From NCBI RefSeq assembly GCF_016714275.1, contig NZ_JADJNP010000009.1, positions 3,728 to 67,727 of the forward strand: a stretch of 64,000 bases of DNA, in the 5' to 3' direction. This document shows positions 22,757 to 31,746 of this stretch, piece by piece. Source of the stretch: Tessaracoccus sp. (GTDB lineage Bacteria; Actinomycetota; Actinomycetes; Propionibacteriales; Propionibacteriaceae). Position 1 is the first letter of the stretch, and every line of letters begins with the position of its first letter. A model generated the notes under the pieces. It searched no databases, was not told the origin of the DNA, and was given only the letters and a program-made list of their open reading frames with translations. Both the position numbers and the translations under genes were made by a program.

Positions 22757-23136
22757 AGGTCACGGTCAAGTCACGGCCAAGCACGTACGACGCGTACGAC
22801 CTGATCGTCGACGTCACCGTCACGCGCCGGCGCCCCGGTCGGTCGCCGCCGTCGGTCAAGATGGTACCGGTCGGAGTTGCGCAGGGTGCCGGGTTCGTGT
22901 TCGGCAACGTCGTCGGCGGTGGCCTTAGCCCCGTAGAAGACACCAACCTGCGCAACGTGCTCGCGCGTGCCGTCTGCGCCCAGCTCTACTTGGGTGATCT
23001 CGCTGACTGTCTCTGCAGCGAGATCCCGGCGTTGACGACGGCGCAGATGCGGCGGTTCTGCGCTGCGCTCGAGAACATTCAGGCATTCAAGCGTGTGCTC
23101 GCGGGCGTGGCGTTGCCGCGGCTGCCGCGTCGATAG
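22753..23136 (+). CDS. Hypothetical protein
   Basis: 127 residues, GTG start overlapping the previous stop (GTGA). KVTVKSRPSTYDAYDLIVDV and GLSPVEDTNLRNVLARAVCA; a mixed alpha/beta small protein without a recognised family. Confidence 0.55.
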   Translation: MKVTVKSRPSTYDAYDLIVDVTVTRRRPGRSPPSVKMVPVGVAQGAGFVFGNVVGGGLSPVEDTNLRNVLARAVCAQLYLGDLADCLCSEIPALTTAQMRRFCAALENIQAFKRVLAGVALPRLPRR

Positions 23137-23147
23137 GAGGCATCGTC

Positions 23148-23483
23148 GTGCGTTGCATACGGACCGATGGGTGTAAATGTGGCCGGGTCGGCTGTCCCGG
23201 GTTTGGGGCAGTTGCCGCCGTGGCAGTTGATCGCATCGTTAGCGCGATGGGTACGGCCACGGAGGCCGTCAACCACCCCAACCACTACGGCGGCGCTGAC
23301 AACCCGTACGAGGTGATCAAGGTGCTCGCAGCCTGGGAGCTGGAGGGCGACGCGATCCTGTGGAACGTCATCAAGTACGTCGCGCGGGCCGGCAAGAAGG
23401 ATCCGGCCAAGCACGTCGAAGACCTGGAGAAGGCGCTGTTCTACCTGGACTACCGTATCAAGACACTCCGCAACAAGAAGTAG
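23148..23483 (+). CDS. DUF3310 family protein
   Basis: 111 residues; AGGAGG ribosome-binding site before a GTG start. VNHPNHYGG, NPYEVIKVLAAW, NVIKYVARAGKKD and DLEKALFYLDYRI are the full DUF3310 signature found in many phages (possibly a nucleotide kinase-related role). An extra N-terminal Cys stretch (CIRTDGCKCGRVGC) precedes it. Confidence 0.8.
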   Translation: MRCIRTDGCKCGRVGCPGFGAVAAVAVDRIVSAMGTATEAVNHPNHYGGADNPYEVIKVLAAWELEGDAILWNVIKYVARAGKKDPAKHVEDLEKALFYLDYRIKTLRNKK

Positions 23484-23557
23484 TCGCCCGGTAACGGGCA
23501 CACGCAACAACTGACGGGCCTGTGTGACGGAATGGTCGCGCGACGGCCCCCGAGGTG

Positions 23558-26350
23558 ATGCTGATGACGACCGAATTGACGCCGGCCCCGGAGATCGTCC
23601 GTGGGTCGGTAGACGGCGCGGATTGCGCCAACTGTCCGTTCTCGCGCGACGGCGCACCCAACCACCCCGTCGTCGGGGAAGGCCCCGCGAAGCCGTTGTT
23701 CATCGCCATCGGCGAAGGCCCCGGTCGCGTCGAGGCCCAGACCGGCCGGCCGTTCGTCGGCCCGACGGGGCAGCTGCTGATGAAGGCGTTTGCCGAGACC
23801 GGCATCGTGCGTGATCAGGTCTACCTGAGCAACGCGACGCTCTGTCAGCCGTTCCCGAAGGCCACCGAGAAGGACAAGCACGCGGCTGCGGTGACGTGTC
23901 GGCCACGGCTCGAGCGCGAGCTGATGGACTTCCCCGAGCGGCCGGTGCTTTTGCTCGGCGGTGTCGCCGCGAAGTCGTTGCTCGACAGCGTGACCAAGCT
24001 GCCGATCACGGAGATCGCGTGTGCGCACTTCGAGGTCGACGTCGACGGCTCGGGCCCGCGGAGCCTCATCCCGACGATCCATCCGGCCGCGATCCTGCGC
24101 GCCAGCGATGGCGGCGAGGACGGCAACAAGGGCGCCGAGAAGACGGGCGGCCACACGTCCGACCTCGGGTTCTGGTCGCTCAAGTGGGACGCGCTCAAGG
24201 TCAAGGCGCTCGGGGAGGGGCGTGACATCCGGCTGCGCATGCGGGTCGGCGAGGAGATCGAGTTCGAGCTGCAGGACCCGGCGCGCGCCCGACGGCTCGT
24301 CCGGGAGCGGCTCGCGGCCGCACGGCAGACCGGCCGGCTGGCGATCGACTACGAGACGTACGTCGACGACGACCTCCGCAACTTCGCCCTCCAGGCGTTC
24401 GTCGCAAAGATCCGGCTGATCGGGCTGGCCTCGGCCGGCAAGTCGTGCAGCGTCAAATGGGATCTGCTCGACGCCGCGACGATCGCCGACTACGCGGCCG
24501 TGCTCGCTGACGCGACGATCACCAAGGAGTACCACAACGCGACGTACGACATGGCCGTCTCGCAGAACCAGTGGTACCGGTTCGTCCACGCCGGCCCCAT
24601 CGACTGTACGCTGCTCGGTCAGCACGCCGCGTGGCCCGGCGCCAAGAAGAAGCTCCAACACGTCGTCTCGCAATACTTCGCGGTCGGGCCGTGGAAGTCC
24701 GAGTTCCGCGACGCCGGCGACACGCTCACCGACGAGGCGATCTACAACGCGAAGGACGTCCTCGGCACCCACGCCGCGGTCGTCCCGACGAAGCAGTGGA
24801 TCAAGCGGACCAAGACCGAGCGGGTCAACGAGATCGACAAGATGAAGGCCCACGCCGCGGTGGGCATGCACCTGCGCGGGTACCACGTGGACCCGGAGGT
24901 CAACGCCGAGATCGTCCGACGGCTCAAGGAGAACATCGACGAGGCGAACGCGATGATGTACGCCGCGTACGATCAGATCCGCGATCGGACGCACCGGATC
25001 CTGGCGGCCGAGAAGGCCAAGACGGCACGCAAGGGTGACGTCAACGAGGATGGGGCGCCGCTCGCGTATTCCGAGCGCGTCAAGGTCCGGTTGGAGGAGC
25101 TGCTCCGCGAGATCGACAAGGGCAAGTTCGTCTGGAAGCCGTCCAACGACGGCCACGCGACCGCGTTCCTCAAGGCGTCCGGTGTCCCGCTGTGGCAGAC
25201 GACCAAGAAAGGCAAGACGGCCTCGGGCGCGGCCGTGCTCGAGGCGTTCGCCAGCCACGCCGTCGTCGACGAGTTGCTGCGCATGCGCGGCAACGAAGCC
25301 TTGTACGACATGAACGTCCGGATGTTCCAGTGGGTCCAGGCGTCCGACGGCAAGTGGAAGCCGCCGTTCGTCCAGGACGACGGGCGCGTCCACCCGATCT
25401 GGTCGCCGACGCAGATCTCGGGGCGGTACGGCTCGGTCAAGCCGGCGTCGTCCAACTGGACGATGGGCAACGAGACGCACGCCGACCCGAAGAAGCGGCT
25501 CCCGAATGTCCGCCGCCAGCTCGTCGCACCGCCTGGTCGTGCGATCGTCGCGTTCGACATGGAGCAGCTCGAGGCGCGACTGATCGCGGTCCAGAGCGGG
25601 GACCCGTTCCTGTGCCAGATCTTCGCCGACGGGCTCGACATCCACCACGAGTTCGGCGTGCTCGTCTTCCCGGAGATGACCGCGATCAAGGCCGCCGATC
25701 TCAAGGGCTTCAAGGGCAACGAGCAGTACAACATGTACCGCGACCTGACCAAGCGGTTCGAGTACGGCGCGATCTACGGCGGCAGCGACGCGACCGTCCA
25801 CAAGGCCGTCTCGGCCGACGCGCCGCACATCACGCTGAAGATGACGTCCCAGGCGATCGTCAAGATGAAGTCGCGGATCAGCCACGTCTTCGCGTGGCAA
25901 CAACGGTTGCTCGCCAAGACGTCGCAGCCGCCGTACACGCTGTGGTCCTACCTCCTCGGCCGCCGGCGCGTCTTCCCGATGGGCAAGCCACCGGCGACCG
26001 ACGTCGCGAACAACCCCAACCAGTTCGCCGGCGCCGACATCATGGACATCGGCTACTCGCGGCTGCTCCCGCGGCTCGAGAAGTACAAGGGCTCGGCGTT
26101 CCTGATTCTCAACCAGCACGACGCCGACTACTTCGAGTGTGACGAGGGTGACGTGCCCAGCCTGGCGTTGGACATCAAAGAGTCCTTCACGCAGGAGGTC
26201 GAGGCCGTCAACGGTCAGAAGATCCTGTTCCCGTGCGACCTCAAGGCGGGCTACAGCTACGCCGTCGAGCCGTCGGACAAGCAGAAAGAAAAGCACCCCT
26301 ACCTCGTGTGGCCGGTCGGCCGCCCGGGACTCAAGAAAGTGAAGGTCTGA
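23558..26350 (+). CDS. Family A DNA polymerase with N-terminal uracil-DNA glycosylase-like domain
   Basis: About 930 residues; ATG 23564 is an alternative start. Residues 20-190 form a family-4-like UDG: GEGPGRVEAQTGRPFVGPTG, LSNATLCQPF and TIHPAAI, with CxxC (near 24-27) plus two later Cys for an Fe-S cluster. From about 260 there is a 3'-5' exonuclease (AIDYETYVDD, EYHNATYDMAV, YNAKDVLGTHAAV), then polymerase motif A FDMEQLEARL (near 668), motif B RFEYGAIYGGS (near 733) and motif C NQHDADYFE (near 852). Replicative polymerase of the phage. UDG-polymerase fusions occur in a few phages (SPO1-like, as I recall). Confidence 0.9.
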   Translation: MLMTTELTPAPEIVRGSVDGADCANCPFSRDGAPNHPVVGEGPAKPLFIAIGEGPGRVEAQTGRPFVGPTGQLLMKAFAETGIVRDQVYLSNATLCQPFPKATEKDKHAAAVTCRPRLERELMDFPERPVLLLGGVAAKSLLDSVTKLPITEIACAHFEVDVDGSGPRSLIPTIHPAAILRASDGGEDGNKGAEKTGGHTSDLGFWSLKWDALKVKALGEGRDIRLRMRVGEEIEFELQDPARARRLVRERLAAARQTGRLAIDYETYVDDDLRNFALQAFVAKIRLIGLASAGKSCSVKWDLLDAATIADYAAVLADATITKEYHNATYDMAVSQNQWYRFVHAGPIDCTLLGQHAAWPGAKKKLQHVVSQYFAVGPWKSEFRDAGDTLTDEAIYNAKDVLGTHAAVVPTKQWIKRTKTERVNEIDKMKAHAAVGMHLRGYHVDPEVNAEIVRRLKENIDEANAMMYAAYDQIRDRTHRILAAEKAKTARKGDVNEDGAPLAYSERVKVRLEELLREIDKGKFVWKPSNDGHATAFLKASGVPLWQTTKKGKTASGAAVLEAFASHAVVDELLRMRGNEALYDMNVRMFQWVQASDGKWKPPFVQDDGRVHPIWSPTQISGRYGSVKPASSNWTMGNETHADPKKRLPNVRRQLVAPPGRAIVAFDMEQLEARLIAVQSGDPFLCQIFADGLDIHHEFGVLVFPEMTAIKAADLKGFKGNEQYNMYRDLTKRFEYGAIYGGSDATVHKAVSADAPHITLKMTSQAIVKMKSRISHVFAWQQRLLAKTSQPPYTLWSYLLGRRRVFPMGKPPATDVANNPNQFAGADIMDIGYSRLLPRLEKYKGSAFLILNQHDADYFECDEGDVPSLALDIKESFTQEVEAVNGQKILFPCDLKAGYSYAVEPSDKQKEKHPYLVWPVGRPGLKKVKV

Positions 26351-26351
26351 G

Positions 26352-26867
26352 ATGTCAACGATATCTGTCGCTCCTGGAACGTTGAGCTACCACCTCGCCG
26401 ACGGCACGCGCTTGTCTGTCGACGAGTTCATCCACCGTGACTTCGCCTTTCAGCAGCACATGGGTATTCCTGTGCCGCACGCGAAGCTCGCCGGTGCGCG
26501 CATGTACTGGGACGCGGCCGATCCTGATGATCCTGGCTTCTACTTGACCGAGCCGCGCCGCCGAGACCCGAAGCGTACGGATAAGGTCTGGTACATCGTC
26601 GGCATCCACGTGCCTGTGCCGTGCCTCACCGTCACGCTCTGGTACTGCGGCCAGCGACAGGTCACGCTCGCACCGACGGCGCCCGACGTACTGCACCCAA
26701 TCGCACCGATCGCCGTGGCGCCCGGCTTGACGCTGCGGATCGAGCAAGACTTCGGGTTGCACGGCACGCCGCGCGCGTGCACCCACGTCTTAACGCTCGC
26801 GGGGTATTTCCTGCGTGACGAGTTGTACGTGCCGCCGGCCCACGAGCTGGACCGGGGGTCCAAGTGA
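26352..26867 (+). CDS. Hypothetical protein, paralogue of the next gene
   Basis: 171 residues. SVDEFIHRDFAFQQHMGIPV, VPCLTVTLWYCGQRQV, HPIAPIAVAPGLTLRIEQD. The same order of elements (an Asp-containing strand, a V-T-L-x-x-x-G hairpin, an I-x-P-x-x-x-x-G-L-x-L strand) recurs in the next gene, suggesting duplication of a beta-sandwich-like protein. Co-transcribed with the polymerase. Confidence 0.55.
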   Translation: MSTISVAPGTLSYHLADGTRLSVDEFIHRDFAFQQHMGIPVPHAKLAGARMYWDAADPDDPGFYLTEPRRRDPKRTDKVWYIVGIHVPVPCLTVTLWYCGQRQVTLAPTAPDVLHPIAPIAVAPGLTLRIEQDFGLHGTPRACTHVLTLAGYFLRDELYVPPAHELDRGSK

Positions 26868-27358
26868 ACATCGCTGCGCAGCTTGCTGAGATGCGGACAC
26901 AGATCGCGACGCTCGTCGGCCGCCGCCTTGCTGATCATCCGACGTACCGCGCTTGGTTGGCCGGCAGCACCTTCGACACTGGTGGCGTCCACCGGCCGTC
27001 TGCCGAGTTCGTCGATCGTGACGTCGTCGTCCGGGTCGCCGCAGACGGCCAGTTGTCTGTTGTCGGCGGTGCCCCACCGGTCGTCGACGGACCCGCGCTG
27101 CAGATGCGGCGAGACGAGGAGGCTTGCATCTACGCGGTGTCATGCATGGCCCCCGATGCGATCGTGACGCTGACGCGCGGTGGTACGTCGCGGCCCCTGT
27201 TTGCGTGTACGGGCTTCGGCCTGAACACGGGGCGGTTTGTCCGGGCGACCTTCATGCCGATGCAAATCAACCACGTGCTCACGGTTACCGCGATCACGCC
27301 GTTGGTGTACCCGGTGACCGTCGTGTTGCACACGCTGATGCGGCAAGCCTGCGTGTGA
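26864..27358 (+). CDS. Hypothetical protein, paralogue of the previous gene
   Basis: 164 residues from GTG overlapping the previous stop. FVDRDVVVRVAADGQ, AIVTLTRGGTSRPLFACTGF, ATFMPMQINHVLTVTAI. Function unknown. Confidence 0.55.
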   Translation: MNIAAQLAEMRTQIATLVGRRLADHPTYRAWLAGSTFDTGGVHRPSAEFVDRDVVVRVAADGQLSVVGGAPPVVDGPALQMRRDEEACIYAVSCMAPDAIVTLTRGGTSRPLFACTGFGLNTGRFVRATFMPMQINHVLTVTAITPLVYPVTVVLHTLMRQACV

Positions 27359-27365
27359 CCGGGGC

Positions 27366-27387
27366 TGTCAGGCCCCCGTGCTAGGTT
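27366..27387 (+). promoter_or_regulatory. Phage-type promoter of the double methyltransferase gene
   Basis: TGTCAG, 10 bases ending TGC, TAGGTT, 11 bases before ATG 27399. It excludes the GTG at 27378 as the start. Confidence 0.65.
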
Positions 27388-27398
27388 CCGCGACGGTC

Positions 27399-29525
27399 AT
27401 GCAGCTGTTCTACATCACCGCGGTCGGCAGCGGCCTCGCGCTGATCCCGCGGCTCCCGTCGGATTCGATCGATGCGCTTGTCACCGACCCGCCGGCGGGG
27501 ATCAGCTTCATGAACAAGGCGTGGGACAAGTTTCGGGAGCGCGATGCGTTCGTCGACTTCATCACGCGGACCGCGCTTGAATGGTACCGCGTCCTCAAGC
27601 CTGGCGCCCACGGCCTTGTCTGGGCGTTGCCGCGGACGGCACACTGGACGACGTGGGCGCTCGAGGATGCCGGCTTCGAGATCCGCGACAAGCACCTGCA
27701 CCTGTTCGGGACGGGCTTCCCGAAGGGGATCAACGTCGGCAAGGCGATCGACGAGAAGCTCGGTGCGGTGCGGCAGGTCGTCCAGTACCGCGCCGGCGCG
27801 ATCGGGACGATCGGCGGGACGGCGAGCGGTACGGTCAGCGACCGCAGCGACAACGGCGCGACGTTGACCGCGCCCGCGACGGCGGAAGCGGCCCGGTGGG
27901 AAGGCTGGAGCACGGCGATGAAGCCGGCATACGAGGAGTGGATCCTGATCCGCAAGCCGCTCGAGGGGACGGTCGTCGACAACGTCCTGAAGTACGGCAC
28001 CGGTGCGCTGAACGTCGATGGGTGCCGGATTGGCTACACGTCGGACGCTGACCGTGCCTCGGCGACGCCGCAAGGTCGTGTCACGAGTAAGCGCAGCGGC
28101 AGCGTTGGTGCGGAGCCGGACGCGGGGCGAAACCTTGCCCGCGTCGAGTTCGATCGACCTGAGACGACCGGCCGCTGGCCCGCGCACCTCTCCCTCGACG
28201 ACGAAGCCGCGGCCATGCTCGACGCACAGAGCGGCGACGTCGGTGCAGCCGCGCCGGTTCAAGGCGATGAGCCGAGCGCGCCGATCGCGAACGCCTACAA
28301 CAAGCGCAAGCGTGTTAAGGGCGCGTTCCACGCCGATAGCGGGGGTGCCTCCCGGTTCTTCTACGTCGCCAAGGCGCCCAAGCGCGACAAGACTTCGGGC
28401 GGCCTGGTCACGAACGACCACCCCACCGCGAAGAACACCGAGCTGATGCGGTGGCTCGTCCGGTTGATCACGCCGCCCGGCGGCGTCGTGCTCGATAGCT
28501 TCATGGGCAGCGGCAGCACCGGCGCGGCGTGCGCGCTCGAGCACGTCAGCTTCATCGGGTTTGATCTGGACGCCCACTTCGTCGACGACATCGCGACGCC
28601 GCGGATCGCCGCGGCCTACGAGGCCACCATGACAGGCGACGACGCCGAGGATACCACGGACATCGACATGCTCGCACCGACGACCATCCCGCCGTTTCTC
28701 CGCTGGGTCGGCGGCAAGCGCCGTCAGGCCCTCGACCTCGCCGTGCGCGCGACCGCCGCGCTCAAGCCGGGTGGTCGGTACATCGAGCCGTTCCTGGGCT
28801 CGGGCGCCGTCGCGCTGGCGATGCCGCCGGGGACGCCGATGCTCCTCGGCGACGCCTGTCTACCGCTCGGCTACCTGTGGTGGTGGCTCCAGCAGCACCC
28901 GCGCGAGATCGCCGAGTACGCCGCCGGCTACGGGCTCGCGCTCGACCAAGACTGGAACACCCAGGAAGGCTTCAACGAGCTGCGCCAGCAGCACAACGCG
29001 ACGCCGTACAGCGACGCGTCGTGGGAGCCGTCGGCGCGGTTCCTCTGGCTGACGAGCGCGAGCTTCAACGGCGTCTACCGCGAGAGCAGCAAGGGTGAGT
29101 ACAACGTCCCGTGGGGCCGGCGCGCACGCGTCTCGGTGCCGACGCCGGAGACCTTGGAGGCCGTCGCTGCACACATCGCGCAGGCCCAGGTCTTCCCGGG
29201 CTGGGACTTCGAGGACGTCATCGATCAGGCCGGCGCCGGCGACGTCGTCTTCGCGGACTCGCCCTACGACGGCCCCAAGGGGCAGTTCACGAGCTACGTC
29301 AAGACGCCGTTCGACGCCGACGCGCAGCTCCGGCTGGCGCGTGCAGCCTACCGTGCGCGCGAGCGCGGCGCGACTGTCATCCTGACGAACTCCGACACCG
29401 TCCGCATCCGTGACTTCTACGCGGGCTGGACGATCGAGTCGGCCCTTGAGCGGCGGCCCGTCGCGGCGGACCCCGGGCGCCGTGTCCCTGCGTACTGCGT
29501 CGTGATCAGCGGCGGCCCGCTGTGA
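27399..29525 (+). CDS. Fused DNA methyltransferases: beta-class domain plus D12/Dam-like domain
   Basis: 708 residues. Domain 1 (1-400): ALVTDPPAGISF replaces the usual DPPY motif IV, and PPGGVVLDSFMGSGSTGAACA is a clear SAM-binding motif I in circularly ordered beta-class style. Domain 2 (430-700): PPFLRWVGGKRRQALDL and RYIEPFLGSGAVALAM are Dam/D12 signatures, with FADSPYDGP as motif IV (DSPY for DPPY). Both catalytic tetrapeptides deviate, so activity needs testing. Likely role: modification of phage DNA against restriction. Confidence 0.85.
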   Translation: MQLFYITAVGSGLALIPRLPSDSIDALVTDPPAGISFMNKAWDKFRERDAFVDFITRTALEWYRVLKPGAHGLVWALPRTAHWTTWALEDAGFEIRDKHLHLFGTGFPKGINVGKAIDEKLGAVRQVVQYRAGAIGTIGGTASGTVSDRSDNGATLTAPATAEAARWEGWSTAMKPAYEEWILIRKPLEGTVVDNVLKYGTGALNVDGCRIGYTSDADRASATPQGRVTSKRSGSVGAEPDAGRNLARVEFDRPETTGRWPAHLSLDDEAAAMLDAQSGDVGAAAPVQGDEPSAPIANAYNKRKRVKGAFHADSGGASRFFYVAKAPKRDKTSGGLVTNDHPTAKNTELMRWLVRLITPPGGVVLDSFMGSGSTGAACALEHVSFIGFDLDAHFVDDIATPRIAAAYEATMTGDDAEDTTDIDMLAPTTIPPFLRWVGGKRRQALDLAVRATAALKPGGRYIEPFLGSGAVALAMPPGTPMLLGDACLPLGYLWWWLQQHPREIAEYAAGYGLALDQDWNTQEGFNELRQQHNATPYSDASWEPSARFLWLTSASFNGVYRESSKGEYNVPWGRRARVSVPTPETLEAVAAHIAQAQVFPGWDFEDVIDQAGAGDVVFADSPYDGPKGQFTSYVKTPFDADAQLRLARAAYRARERGATVILTNSDTVRIRDFYAGWTIESALERRPVAADPGRRVPAYCVVISGGPL

Positions 29526-29956
29526 CGACTGGCATCGAACACCCCGCACCCCGAAAAGAAGGCACCGTGACCTACCAAGCCGACGCGCTCCGGACGGAGC
29601 ACACCCCCGACTTCATCAACCCGGCGTTCTTCGGCGGCGACGTCGCGCACGCCCGGAAGATCGGTCGGCTCCTGCACGCCTTCCTCGGCCTCGCGACTGA
29701 GCTTGGTGAGGCGGCCGATCAGCTCAAGAAGCACCTCATCTACGGTAAGCCGCTCGACGAGGTCAACCTCGTCGAGGAGCACGGCGACTTCAGCTGGTAC
29801 TCCAACTTGATGATCGACGCCATCGGCTCGACCTGGGAGGAGAGCTGGACCAAGAACATCGCCAAGCTCAAGGTCCGGTTCCCGGACAAGTTCACGCAGG
29901 CCCAGGCGCTCGCCCGGGATCTCGACGCCGAGCGGACGGCGCTGGAGACGCCGTGA
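29522..29956 (+). CDS. MazG-like NTP pyrophosphohydrolase
   Basis: 144 residues from GTG (overlapping the previous stop), or about 129 from GTG 29567. LATELGEAADQLKKHLIYG and LVEEHGDFSWYSNLMIDAI are the E-x-x-E...E-x-x-D all-alpha metal site of the MazG/dUTPase family. Likely removes abnormal or surplus dNTPs. Confidence 0.75.
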   Translation: MTTGIEHPAPRKEGTVTYQADALRTEHTPDFINPAFFGGDVAHARKIGRLLHAFLGLATELGEAADQLKKHLIYGKPLDEVNLVEEHGDFSWYSNLMIDAIGSTWEESWTKNIAKLKVRFPDKFTQAQALARDLDAERTALETP

Positions 29957-30513
29957 GCCGGCCCGTCGTGCTGGTCGACGTGGACGACGTCCTCGCCGAT
30001 TTCTACGCTGCGGCGCTCCGCGTCGCGGGTGAGATCCTGGGTCGTGACGTCTCGACCGAGTCCCGGACGACCTGGGACATCATCGACGCGCTCGGGTTCA
30101 CGACCGCGCAGCGGGCCGCCTTCAAGCAAGCCGTCGGTCGGTCGGCGTTCTGTGCGAGCCTGTCGCCGTGTCCCGGCGCGCAGGTCGGCGTCGCGGCGCT
30201 CCGTGAGATCGCGGACGTCTACGCCGTGACGGCGCCGTTCGACGCGCTCTACTGGGTCAGCGAGCGGGATTGGTGGCTCAAGGAGCACTTCGGGTTTACG
30301 CGCAAGCAGATCGTCCACACTGACGCCAAGTACCTCGTCGCGGGCGACGTGTTCATCGACGACAAGGTCGAGCACGTCCGGCGGTGGGTTGATCGGCGCA
30401 TCGGCACCGCCGTGCTGTGGGCTCAGCCGTACAACGCCGGCGCGGCCGTCGGCCGTGCGGCCCGGACGAACGTCTGGGAGGATGTCTATGCCCTCGCCGC
30501 CGAGCATCCGTGA
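29953..30513 (+). CDS. 5'(3')-deoxyribonucleotidase, HAD family
   Basis: 186 residues. VVLVDVDDVLADFYAAAL is HAD motif I with D-x-D-x-V/T, VYAVTAPF is motif II (Thr), and DVFIDDKVEHV is motif III/IV. Size and spacing fit NT5C-type nucleotidases, which adjust dNTP pools during phage replication. It overlaps the MazG-like gene by four bases. Confidence 0.8.
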   Translation: MSRPVVLVDVDDVLADFYAAALRVAGEILGRDVSTESRTTWDIIDALGFTTAQRAAFKQAVGRSAFCASLSPCPGAQVGVAALREIADVYAVTAPFDALYWVSERDWWLKEHFGFTRKQIVHTDAKYLVAGDVFIDDKVEHVRRWVDRRIGTAVLWAQPYNAGAAVGRAARTNVWEDVYALAAEHP

Positions 30514-30739
30514 CGCCGGCCGGAAGCCGTGTTCGGTCTGCGGGACCGGTCAGATCGTCGCGATCGTCGCGGTCACGTTGACGGTGCCCGTGCGGTTCCA
30601 GCGTCGGCTGACGAAGCACGTGCTCCGCGACGCCGACGTCCGGCTGTGTAGTGCAGCGTGGGACCGCGCCGGTTTTTGTTGTTCGACACCTGGCTGTCGC
30701 GGGCCCGCGTGGCTGCGGCGGCGTAACGGTTGGGAGTGA
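30488..30739 (+). CDS. Small zinc-ribbon protein
   Basis: 83 residues starting MPSPPSIRDAGRKPCSVCG, with GGAGG before the ATG inside the previous gene. CSVCG...FCCSTPGC forms a four-Cys zinc site. Basic; possibly nucleic-acid binding. Confidence 0.55.
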   Translation: MPSPPSIRDAGRKPCSVCGTGQIVAIVAVTLTVPVRFQRRLTKHVLRDADVRLCSAAWDRAGFCCSTPGCRGPAWLRRRNGWE

Positions 30740-30742
30740 CGC

Positions 30743-30931
30743 ATGTGGAACTACGTCAAGAAGGATGATGGCAGCTACGTGCAAGCCGCGTATCACGGCC
30801 CGGATGGAACGCCTGGACGCGCACCGGGATGCACAGGCGCTAGCCCTAAGCGCGATCGCAGCAAAGCTCTGGGACCCACGGCGATGAACCGATCCGACGA
30901 CGATCCCCACATCTGGAATGGATGGTCGTGA
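30743..30931 (+). CDS. Small hypothetical protein ending in a duplicated segment
   Basis: 62 residues (MWNYVKKDDGSYVQAAYHGP). Its last ten codons (DDDPHIWNGWS) repeat the N-terminus of the gene at 31747 (DDDPHIWDG). The reading frame probably was cut when the methyltransferase gene between them arrived or when the region recombined. Confidence 0.45.
   Translation: MWNYVKKDDGSYVQAAYHGPDGTPGRAPGCTGASPKRDRSKALGPTAMNRSDDDPHIWNGWS
30896..30916 (+). repeat. 21-bp direct repeat, left copy
   Basis: Begins GACGACGATCC and ends ACATCTGG. An identical copy is at 31765-31785. The pair flanks the single-domain Dam-type methyltransferase gene. Confidence 0.8.
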
Positions 30932-31740
30932 CCGCACGTCTACCGCCTGGCGCACGCGGTTGGTTTCCGTGGAACGGGTCTAAGCGATGGTTGCTCCACG
31001 ACGTCGCTGAACTTGTCACGGCAGGCCTCAAGCCTGGTGCGCGGTTTTTCGATCCGTTCGTAGGTAGCGCCGCGGTATCACGCGAAATTCGGCGCAAGCA
31101 ACCCTGCGTTGACCACGTGCTTGGTGACGCGAATCCGTGGCTGGCCGCGTTGCTCGACACCGCGCGCACGCCGGACCCGGTGCCGATCCCATCGAATTAT
31201 CTAGACTTCGACTTCTGGCGGGGGTTGACAGACGATGAGGCTGGTCAGCTCGACGTGATAACACGCGCACAGCGATTTGCGATCTGTCTACACACGGCAT
31301 GGGGGCACCGGTGGAAGACCGACAGCGCGGGCCGGTTTACGCAGAGTACGGCACCGCTCCAAGCTACGTTCTGTGAACCGGCGTACCTGCGCCGCCAACT
31401 CGATCACGTGTTCACGGTCAAGTGGTTGCGTGCCGCGGATATTGTTGTAACCGGTGACTGGCGTAGCACCGTCGCAACATTCGAGTACGGTGACCTCGTG
31501 TACCTTGATCCGCCGTACCCCGAGACGCTCGGGTACGGAACACAGACGTGGACGATCGCAGACCTCCTCGATGTCATCGATTGGCTTGCGGATGCGCGTA
31601 TCAACGCGGTCGTAAGCAACGTCGCTGACATCGAACGCTTGCTCGTCCGCGCCGGGTTCCAGACACGCTGTTTGCTGAGTCCTACAGCCAGCCGAACGCG
31701 TCGCCAGCGCCGCGAAATTATCGCCTGGCGCTACCACTGA
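30922..31740 (+). CDS. D12-class (Dam-like) adenine methyltransferase
   Basis: 272 residues. GWFPWNGSKRWLLHDVAELV and GARFFDPFVGSAAVSREI are the N-terminal SAM-binding motifs (x-x-W-x-G-S/G-K-R, D-P-F-V-G), and VYLDPPYPETLGYG is an intact DPPY motif IV. Shorter and better preserved in the catalytic motif than the fused enzyme at 27.4 kb. Flanked by a direct repeat, so possibly a recent insertion. Confidence 0.8.
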   Translation: MVVTARLPPGARGWFPWNGSKRWLLHDVAELVTAGLKPGARFFDPFVGSAAVSREIRRKQPCVDHVLGDANPWLAALLDTARTPDPVPIPSNYLDFDFWRGLTDDEAGQLDVITRAQRFAICLHTAWGHRWKTDSAGRFTQSTAPLQATFCEPAYLRRQLDHVFTVKWLRAADIVVTGDWRSTVATFEYGDLVYLDPPYPETLGYGTQTWTIADLLDVIDWLADARINAVVSNVADIERLLVRAGFQTRCLLSPTASRTRRQRREIIAWRYH

Positions 31741-31746
31741 GGAGCT

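Noticed and set aside
23450..26296. 948-codon open frame antisense to the DNA polymerase gene
   Set aside because: Arises from the strong third-position GC bias of the polymerase gene; its translation is Arg/Val/Asp-rich with no motifs.
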